Assembly (NCBI GenBank): GCA_012932865.1
Contig: SAXG01000002.1
Coordinates: 372,001 to 436,000, forward strand
Source: Amylostereum areolatum
Lineage: Eukaryota > Basidiomycota > Agaricomycetes > Russulales > Stereaceae
Reading direction: 5' to 3'
Length of the DNA stretch: 64,000 bases
The translations under genes and the position numbers were made by a program. A model generated the notes under the pieces. It ran no database searches and was not told the DNA's origin. It was given only the letters and a program-made list of their open reading frames with translations. Position 1 is the first letter of the stretch. Each line of letters begins with the position of its first letter. Shown here piece by piece: positions 56,531-64,000 of the stretch.

Positions 56531-58374
56531 TCACGACGACGCGACAAATGCATTGAAGTTGTACGAAGGAGGGCTGCCGTTGAACGAGAAGCCGTCTGGC
56601 TTCAGCTCAACGACGGTCTGGCCGTTTCGCACAAGCTTCGCGTACATAGTATCCCCAGCAGAGATGGGGATGGATAGTTTGTTCACGCCAGGGACCACGT
56701 CGACCGTCTGCGAGTTCGTGTCGGAGGTTTGAAGGGTGACCTGCCCTGGTGAAGTGGCCATAACGACAGCCCACACTGCATCTTCAGTCTACGATTCAGG
56801 TTCGTGAGCATACTAGCCGTGAACCAGTAAGAGGAAAGAACAAACCATCTGGAAATTGTCAGGTTTGCCAACGGCATCGGGGGCGTTCGCGTCTTTGGGA
56901 TGTGTACGTGACCACATGTAGATTTTGTCCTCTGTGATTGCAGGGAAAGAGCCAGTCTTAAATGCTTGCGCGTAATAGTTTGTCATATTGAGCCAGGCTG
57001 TATTCCACGCAGTTCAGTCAATGTGATCGGGGAGCAGGTGGAGTGTGCTAACCTGTATGGTCCAAACCGTCAACCCAAGCTTGACTGTTCGGCTGAGCCC
57101 CTTCAATGGGTCCGATATAGTGAGATTCGCCGTAATCATTCCAGGTGATGACCTCGACAATGTCGAACTTGTCCCGTGATGCGATCAGAGACTCCCACCG
57201 AGTCGGATACAAGTGTTGGTCGGCGTAATAGATCCACTGTACGCAATGAGAAACGACGGAAATAGGAACGACAAGGCACTCACATTCTTGTTGAAGGTAT
57301 CGGCGCCGTAGTGGGTGTAGAACCACGGTGATACTGTGGGAAGATAGGCCTTATCCCCGCTATTTGCCATGGTACTGAGGCCGTTCATGTATTGAGTGTC
57401 TGTGTCCGTTCCCCGGAGCAAGGATGAAACTGCGTTGAAGACGGTCGACAGCAAACCAGAAATCAAGCTAGAGTCGGCAGTCAACGTGATGGGCCAGGCC
57501 GAGTTCCACTAAAAGAGACATCGGTCACTTCCCGCGAGATGCAAAAACAGGATATAAAACATACGTTAAGGGCACCATCCATAACATCGTTGAAGGTACT
57601 GAACGTATTGGGGTCAACGAAGAAGGACGGTACAAAGAACACCGCGTTTTGGCCTGTTAAGTCTGGATGCCTCGTGAACTGGGAAGACCAGCCCTCCGCG
57701 ACGGAGCTTTGTCCAAATGTGCACGTCTGTCCCGCAAAAGTAGAAGCGAAAACGCGGCCTTTGTATATGAGCTGGTTCGGGTGAGTTGCGTACTGTGTGA
57801 TGTAGTTGCGGAGGGTGGTTGCATCGTCCGGACTGGCACACGGTAGAGCCCTGAGTGATTATTAATATTGTGTTAGGTTGGATATGGAAGCGGACGCACG
57901 ACATATCGAAGGATATAAAAAGTTTAAAATCGGTTCCGGACTGACGGGCAGCTTCATACCTGAAGAAGAGAGTGAGGCGGTGAAGACGATCATGTCGATC
58001 ACGACGTACGCGTCATTGACCCGGTCCTTCTGCCAGTCGTCGTTCCCGATATTGAGGGCAAACCCATCAATACCGTTGGTGTGTGCAAGCGAGATGTCGG
58101 ACTTCCAGTTGTCAATCGTGTAGGGAAAGGTGTTTCCGACCATGTGGTGTGCGACGACATACTTCGGATCACCACTGGGAGAAGAAGTGGGCGAGGCAGG
58201 TGCTGTGGGAGAAGAGGTGAAGGACGGGCTTGGAGATATCGACGAGGACAGGCCGTCTCTAGCCAGGAGGCGGGTCTGCGTCGATCGACCAGAACCAGTC
58301 TGGCCACGCATCACGGGGAGCGCGTTGATAGTGCCCGTAAAGATGAGAGAAAAATAGAGAAGGGGGGCACGCAT
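56531..58374 (-). CDS. Alpha-1,3-glucanase (mutanase), GH71 family
   Basis: A signal peptide (MRAPLLYFSLIFTGTINA) and a Ser/Pro-rich linker (SPSPSFTSSPTAPASP) precede the catalytic domain: YVVAHHMVGNTFPYT, ISLAHTNGIDGFALNIGNDD, FKLFISFDMSC, IYKGRVFASTFAGQTC, QNAVFFVPSFFVDP, VSPWFYTHYGAD, and the conserved VEVITWNDYGESHYIGP with acidic residues. A C-terminal beta-domain ends SYNFNAFVASS with a stop at 56531. GH71 enzymes cut alpha-1,3-glucan of fungal walls, in wall remodelling or attack on other fungi. Eight or so exons, all in frame. Regulated from a TATA box (58477-58482) with a 16-base C run in the transcribed leader. Confidence 0.92.
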
Positions 58375-58414
58375 AGCGTTGCAAAGAAGGACCGGAAGGA
58401 GAAAAAGAGAGTGA

Positions 58415-58430
58415 GGGGGGGGGGGGGGGG
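58415..58430. repeat. Homopolymer (dG)16
   Basis: A 16-base G run on the plus strand, 41-56 bp upstream of the GH71 start codon. Very long for this window and likely variable in length. Confidence 0.85.
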
Positions 58431-58476
58431 TCAGTTCAGGCCGAGTCTGAAACGAAACGGGCAGAGACGCACCTGC

Positions 58477-58482
58477 TTTATA
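58477..58482 (-). promoter_or_regulatory. TATA box of the GH71 gene
   Basis: TATAAA on the minus strand, about 103 bp before the glucanase start at 58374. The G16 tract lies between it and the start codon. Confidence 0.55.
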
Positions 58483-58903
58483 TCCGGGACAGGGGCTCGC
58501 TTGCGGATATCCATAGAGCTATGACCAGCGGCTCTCAACAAAAGGGTGTGGAATTGTTCCCTGGCCCAGGCGATCGGGTATGTGGAGAAAGTAGAACAAT
58601 GCTAGCTCGCGCGATTGTTACGTAAGAAACACGGCATAGCTTTCTAGGAGGCAGCGGAGCAGAGTGGGATGTCCCCAAATGGTTGAGCGTTGAGGGGCAC
58701 ACTTGTCGGCCATAGCGGTGACGCGAGCGGTCGATTTCCGTGGTCGATCGTGGTGAACCGTGGAGGACGAACTTATGGCTTGAGGGCAATGGCTGGCCAA
58801 CGATCACGTGCGGTACAGGTAGCAGAACGATCCGCCTCCTGTTCCGTCCGCCTCGCTCGTGGCGAGAGATGACCAGCGCACCTCTTGCTTCCCCTTATAC
58901 TCT

Positions 58904-61900
58904 ATGGATAAACTCAGACAGCTCTGGAATGTGTCGTATCCCGATAAACGGCTCACGACTCAGACTTTGATCACCCCCTCTGCTTCCCCTCCAATATCCC
59001 GCACCCCATCAAGACAACGCACGCTACCTCCTGACCAACCGTCCCCAGCCAAGAAACCGCGCATTGCTCTCACCCCATCCAGCTCATCGACCTTATCCTC
59101 GTCGTCCAACGCAAATGACCGGAACAGCTTTGACTTTGAACAAGCTCGCCGCGACTCCGCCCTCCGCCTCCGCGATTCATGGTCCGCCCTCGCCGAGCGA
59201 TATACTCGGCGCCTCGACGAGGATGATATCATCGATCTACGCTCTATCAAGCTCTATAAAGACCGCGGTGTTGTACGTGGCTCAAGCGGTGAAACGCGGT
59301 TCGGCTTCATGTCTGTCCCTGACGAACCAGAGCCCTCCAACGACGCCAGTAGTGAAGGTGGCGGGGCCCAAACTGAGGGCGAGGAGGACGACGACGAAAT
59401 TGACGCGCTCGGCGCAGAGGGCGTCCTGGAAGGAACCCTTGGAGAGAAGCTTCGCCGCGCGATGCCACCGCGCGGGCGCGATCCGTTCGACGACGACGAC
59501 CTGAAGGAATTCATGGAAGCGGAAAAGCGGCGTCAGGCAGAGTTTGGAAATCTGGACGACGACTCCGACGACGATGTTCATCTACGAGAATTGGTGGACC
59601 AGGAGTCGAGGACATACGACAAATCCGAACCTGAACCTGAAGTGGAGGATGGGGTATCGGAGGGTGGCACCGATGGTGAGGACGGCGAGGACAATGTGTC
59701 AGTGTTGAATTTGGGATCGGGCTCATCTTCGGACTCCGAACCCGAGGTGTCGTTGGCGCAGGTGGCGAGGGATAGAGGGAAGGCGGCCCTGCAGAAGAAG
59801 AAGATCACATCGCAACCTTCTCGTTCGGGCGTTGTTGTAGCCCACGATTCAGAGGACGAACTTGGCGGCTGGGATCATGACGAGTCTACCGCGATCTATC
59901 GACTGGCCAAGGATCCAGCGCCGGAAGTCCCCCGTGCAAAATCCAAACTCCCACCCGACGTTGAAGTCATCGAAATATTCGATACTCCTTCGCCTTCACC
60001 TCCGCCCTCTCCTGCATCTCACCCAGAACCGATGTCCCCTCCTCCTATATCACCCATTCGGTTCTCACCAGTGCCTTCCATGGGACCCCCAAAACCACCC
60101 CCGCCTCTTTTCTCACAATCACAGCTTCAGACCCCTCCCCAGTCCTCGTCGTCTACCTCAGACCTATACCCCCGCTGTTACGCCCCTCCCGGATCCCGGA
60201 CCATCTTCTCATATTCCCTCTCACGTTTCCAAATCAAAGCCGAGACCGAAGCCGAAACCGAAACCGGTTCACAAAGGGTTCAAGCCCATGGTCGATGTAC
60301 CCGCACATTCTGTCGCGTCCTCGAGCTCATCTAGTCACCTCAACAGTAAAGTCGCATCTACTGGGCTCACAAAGAAGTCCATCTCGCACCGTTCCAGTAT
60401 GCCAGAAGTGTTGATCACCACCAAACCGCCTGGGAAAAGACTGTTGCGCGAGGGTACGCTGATACATGCAAATGAAACTCTCTCAGAAACTCCCCTCAGC
60501 AAGTACAAGGTTAGACGGCGGCCTACACCCAGAACCTCCCCATCTCCACCTCCGCTCCCCCGTCCTCTGCCACCTAGGTCTCCTTGGCTTGACCGGAAGG
60601 GAAAAGGTCGCGCCTATCCCGACGACGAAGCAGTGGAGACTCACACAGAACTTTCGGCTTCGTCACCTCCTGCGTCAAAGCTTGCGATCCCTAGGAAGGC
60701 CACATCTTCCCCCCCACCGAAGACGAAAAAACACAGCTCCTCCAAGAAATGGCCAGTGGCTGCTTCATCTTCTCCTTCTCCTTCAAAGTCAGCCCCGAGC
60801 AGGAAACGCAAGCGCGTGTCATCGCCTCCGGATGCGTCACCAGAGCCTTCCCGCATGGAATTGTCGAGGACTTCCGTCGAGTCCACGAAAAAATCACCAC
60901 CAGTGATTGTTCGGTCAACATCTCCCACTTCATCAAGCGACGAGCGAGGTATGTAATACAGATCGCACTGAATGTAGCCAGGGTTAACATTCGATCCTAG
61001 ATCGTCAGAGACGACATCGCTCGCGTTCCCGCGGTCGCGGTCGCTCGCAATCACGGGGAAAAGCCTCGCCAGACGAGGAACGCGAATTTGGCGACAAGCA
61101 TTCGCGTTCCCTTGATACCTTTTACCCTCCACCCAGTCAATATCCCGCAGGGTATGGCGGACCCCTCCCAGGCGGTCATCCCGGGCCTCCATATCCACCG
61201 GTCGATGGCGCACAGGCACAATACATGCTTGCTCAAGCCATACAGCAAATATCCTACCTCATTGGCAGCGTAGGCATGCCGCCAAACCCTCCCAACGGCG
61301 AACATCCACCTTGGCCGCCGCCGGGTGCACCACCTGGACAGTATCATACACCATACCCACCACGCTGGCCAGCTTATCCTCCACCGCACACATATCGTGA
61401 ACAGCCCTCGTCTTCCCCAATCGAGAGCGCGTCATCTTCCCGACGTCCGTCCTCTTTCAAAACTCCGACTCATCGATTCAATCATCCCCTATATACGCCC
61501 TCTTCATCGCATGGCACCCTACCCCCTTCGTCACCCTATCCGGACGAAGAATCATCGCCACCCCCCAGTGCAAGGAGTAAGTCCCGTGCGAGGAGCAAAT
61601 CTGTGGGTCGGCGCGTGTCCTTCAAGTTGGATGAACGACCGCATGTTGGACATCTACTGGAAACGGATGTAGAAGAAAACAACGAACAGGAAATGTCCTC
61701 GTCTCCGAGTATCGTTCGCGGACGGAGTCGAAGCATACAGAGAGGAGCGATGCGGAAAGGTGGTGGCCACGCACGCGCGCAGGAGCGTGAAAGGACACCC
61801 GACGCAGAGCACGCGAGAGGGCGGATACAGTCGATGATGATGTGGTGTGTTGTAGTACTGAGTGATGGATCTAGAGAAGTGTACGATCTGCGGCGACGGT

Positions 61901-61948
61901 GTCAATATTGCTTTGTCGAGTCAGCGAACGCCCGACGGCCTGGTCCTT
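58904..61948 (+). CDS. Large disordered protein, unknown function (one frame change)
   Basis: Starts MDKLRQLWNVSYPDKRLT, the only ordered-looking N-terminal motif, then long Ser/Pro/Asp/Glu-rich stretches. A helical patch DDDDLKEFMEAEKRRQAEFG and SRSGVVVAHDSEDELGGWD look conserved. The frame then changes by one base at about 60131-60141 (run of C) into KPRPKPKPKPVHKGFKPMV. A normal intron at about 60950-61000 leads to an Arg/Ser-rich segment (RHRSRSRGRGRSQSRG), a Pro/Gly-rich one and AQYMLAQAIQQISYLIG, ending with basic repeats before a stop at 61948. The Arg/Ser and basic Pro/Lys segments suggest a nuclear protein; no domain is recognised. The frame change may be an error. Confidence 0.55.
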
Positions 61949-62234
61949 AACAGAAAGGAACGGGACCCTGAGCGGACGAATGTTGCGCTTTTTCGTGAGA
62001 GATCGTGACCGAAAAGGAGAGATCCGGGATGCCAACGCCCAAAAAAGGAGAGATTGGGGGTTGGACTGCCCCACTTTGTGGACATTGACAGGACTTCGCA
62101 CACGACTCGATCCCCTTCCCGCTTTCTTTGCCCGCCCCCTCAGCCCTCTCTTACCCTCCACTGCCCTTTCCTTTTTCCTCGTCGTATTCCTTCACCTCCC
62201 CCATCCTTATTACAATCCCTTCCTCGCATGAGAT

Positions 62235-64000
62235 ATGGTACGATCCTCTCACCCTCTTCTCACAGTCGTTACCGAGCTAATCCCCTCGCAGGGTCAAACT
62301 CTTTCCTCACCCGGTCGGTTTCCCGCCACATCCTTCATCGCTATCTAAGACCCCTCTCTGACTTTGATATGACGCGCTAGCGACCGAAAAGCATACCGAA
62401 AATGGAGGCGATAGTCGCTATGTGTACGCCGTATCAGAGATGCAAGGCTGGCGTATTTGTGAGTTTTTTTCCTTCATTCGCCATCGTGCAGATTTCGACG
62501 GGACGTACATATCTCTCGGACTGCCCCACGGCCTCAGCTATCGAAAATCTCTCCATGATGTTGTTTTCGCCTTTGTTCGCGATTATTCCACTTCGATTTC
62601 TCGAGTCATATTTCCCTCCGATCACCGCTGAATCCATTCGCAGCCATGGAAGACGCACATACGACTACCCTGAGACTGGACGATGGTGACGAGACCAACA
62701 CGTTCTTCGCGGTATACGATGGCCATGGCGGTACGTGTCTTCTTCCGCTATTTTCGTCATTGATCACCCAGACGAACCAACCGCGGTCCGCAGGTGGCTC
62801 TGTGGCGCGATTTGCGGGCCAAAATGTCCATAAGCGGCTCGTGAAGGAAGAATCATATCAGGCGCAAAATTATCGGGAGGCTATGAAGCGGGCATTCTTA
62901 GGCACGGATGAGGATATGTTGGCCGGTGCGTCGATACCCTCCTCTTTTTTCGTTGACTCTCTGCTGACCAATTATCGTAGACCCTGCTTACGCTCGGGAT
63001 CCTTCTGGTTGTACCGCCGTGGCGGCTCTCGTCACGAAGGACAACACAATTTACGTCGTAAGCACTTTAGTATCTGCCTTTCTTTTCACCTGGTTGATTC
63101 TGGTGCAGGCCAATTCCGGAGATTCTCGAAGCGTCATTAGTGTCAAAGGTGAAGTGAAACCGCTGAGCTACGACCATAAACCGCAAAACGAGAGTCAGTG
63201 GACGTCGTCATCTTGCTCCACATGCCTTAACCCCGTACCTCGTAGCTGAGAAAACCCGCATCGTGGCTGCTGGTGGATATATCGAATTTGGTCGTGTTAA
63301 CGGTATGTTCGCTACCCGCTTGCATCATCCTGTCTGTCTGATTCTTGGTTAGGCAATCTCGCTCTTGCTAGGGCCCTTGGTGACTTCGAATACAAGAAGA
63401 ACTACAATATACCACCTGAGGCCCAAATCATTACCGCGAATCCCGATATCATCGAACACCAGATCACGGACGATGACGAATTCCTTGTTCTTGCTTGTGA
63501 CGGTATGTTCCATCTAACTGTCTCCACGATGGTGCTCATCCGTCACCGTAGGTATCTGGGATTGTCTCAGCTCCCAACAAGTTGTGAACGTTATACGGTT
63601 GCAGATCTCGGAGGGCAAGGAGCTCCCTGAAATTTGCGAAAACATCTGCGAGCTATGTCTCGCCCCGGACACCACCTCTGGCGCAGGCATCGGATGTGAC
63701 AACATGACCGTCCTGATTGTCGCTCTCTTGAATGGCAAGACAAAGGAGCAATGGTACGATATGATCAAGGATCGCGTCAAGAACAAGTACGGCTACACGA
63801 CGCCGGATATATTACCCCAAATATATGCCACGAACCGCCTGATAAGCTTTCGTGCACGGCGCCAGGTTATAGAAGCACGCGAACGGGAAGCGGCGGGAAC
63901 GGGGGGATTTCTAGGTGGTCCAGCGGCACTTGGTGGACTCGCGCGGGTGTTGGGAAGCACCGGCGGCATTTCGTTCCATCCTGGTTCCGGAATCCTAAGT
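62235..64000 (+). CDS. Protein phosphatase 2C (PTC2/PTC3-like), runs off right edge
   Basis: The coding part starts with an exon holding only the ATG (62235-62237), followed by an intron. The next exon reads GQTLSSP, then TEKHTENGGDSRYVYAVSE and MQGWRIS-MEDAHTTTL. PP2C motifs appear in order: VYDGHGG, GCTAVAALV, NSGDSRSVIS, DHKPQNETEKTRI, RALGDFEYKKNYN and ACDGIWD, DNMTVLIVALL. The metal-binding aspartates in VYDGHGG, CDGIWD and DNMT are present. The PTC2/3 class dephosphorylates stress MAPKs and checkpoint kinases. A long intron (about 184 bp, 62459-62642) is unusual here. A Gly-rich segment follows the catalytic domain and the gene continues beyond 64000. Confidence 0.92.

Larger units (their letters stand above)
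58375..58903. other. Divergent promoter region, 529 bp (GH71 / disordered protein)
   Basis: It holds a G16 tract at 58415-58430 (C16 in the glucanase mRNA leader), a TATA box for the glucanase at 58477-58482 (minus strand), and a CACGTG box at 58805-58810. No gene is seen. Confidence 0.6.

Noticed and set aside
49888..58374. Biosynthetic gene cluster (P450 reductase, SET protein, transporter, glucanase)
   Set aside because: No backbone enzyme, P450 or tailoring set; the transporter is an ER nucleotide-sugar carrier and the reductase is a general housekeeping enzyme.
1..64000. CRISPR arrays, LTR retrotransposons, viral integrations
   Set aside because: No regularly spaced repeats, no long direct terminal repeats and no polymerase, integrase or capsid motifs were seen.

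Overview
This window is nuclear DNA of a filamentous basidiomycete, most likely an Agaricomycete. Genes are packed on both strands with 100-500 bp gaps. Almost every gene is cut by several 50-60 bp introns (GT-AG, a few GC-AG). The gene set is fungal: a GH71 alpha-1,3-glucanase, ERG26-like sterol dehydrogenases, BTB and MYND families, and a secreted Ser/Ala-rich protein. I could not fix the order or species. About 34 genes or gene relics are called, mostly by joining exons by eye. Some splice sites and termini are uncertain and are flagged.

Layout. 1-14.4 kb: SEN1-like helicase N-terminus, translin, mitoribosomal mS41, MYND protein, MON1, two convergent BTB paralogs (the second broken by a 288 bp MITE), guanine deaminase, a doubtful gene and a histone-fold protein. 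14.8-23.9 kb: 2OG-Fe(II) oxygenase, ARC1/AIMP1-like tRNA-binding protein, a tandem pair of multi-pass membrane genes (first copy dead), and a polo-box protein without a kinase domain. 24.1-28.6 kb: two 3-beta-HSD/ERG26-type genes separated by a poly(A)-tailed retroposed insert with a 15 bp target-site duplication, which itself carries a 490 bp fold-back element. 29-43.7 kb: borealin/Nbl1, POP1, a coiled-coil membrane protein, a secreted protein, GNAT, an acidic EF-hand-like protein, MmgE/PrpD, a HIT protein and clathrin light chain. 44.6-64 kb: a Met-rich protein with repeated frame changes, SHE9/MDM33, NADPH-cytochrome P450 reductase (three frame breaks), a SET protein, a HUT1-type nucleotide-sugar transporter, GH71 glucanase, a large disordered protein and a PP2C phosphatase running off the right edge.

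The genes do not form one pathway or a biosynthetic cluster. They are housekeeping genes of RNA processing, chromosome segregation, membrane traffic, ergosterol and P450 redox chemistry, purine salvage and wall turnover. The most notable signals are the two transposon footprints, the dead tandem paralog, the kinase-less polo-box protein, a CACGTG box recurring in promoters, and a run of single-base frame breaks between 44.5 and 60.2 kb. All but one of those breaks are of the one-extra-base type, so they may be sequence errors rather than biology.
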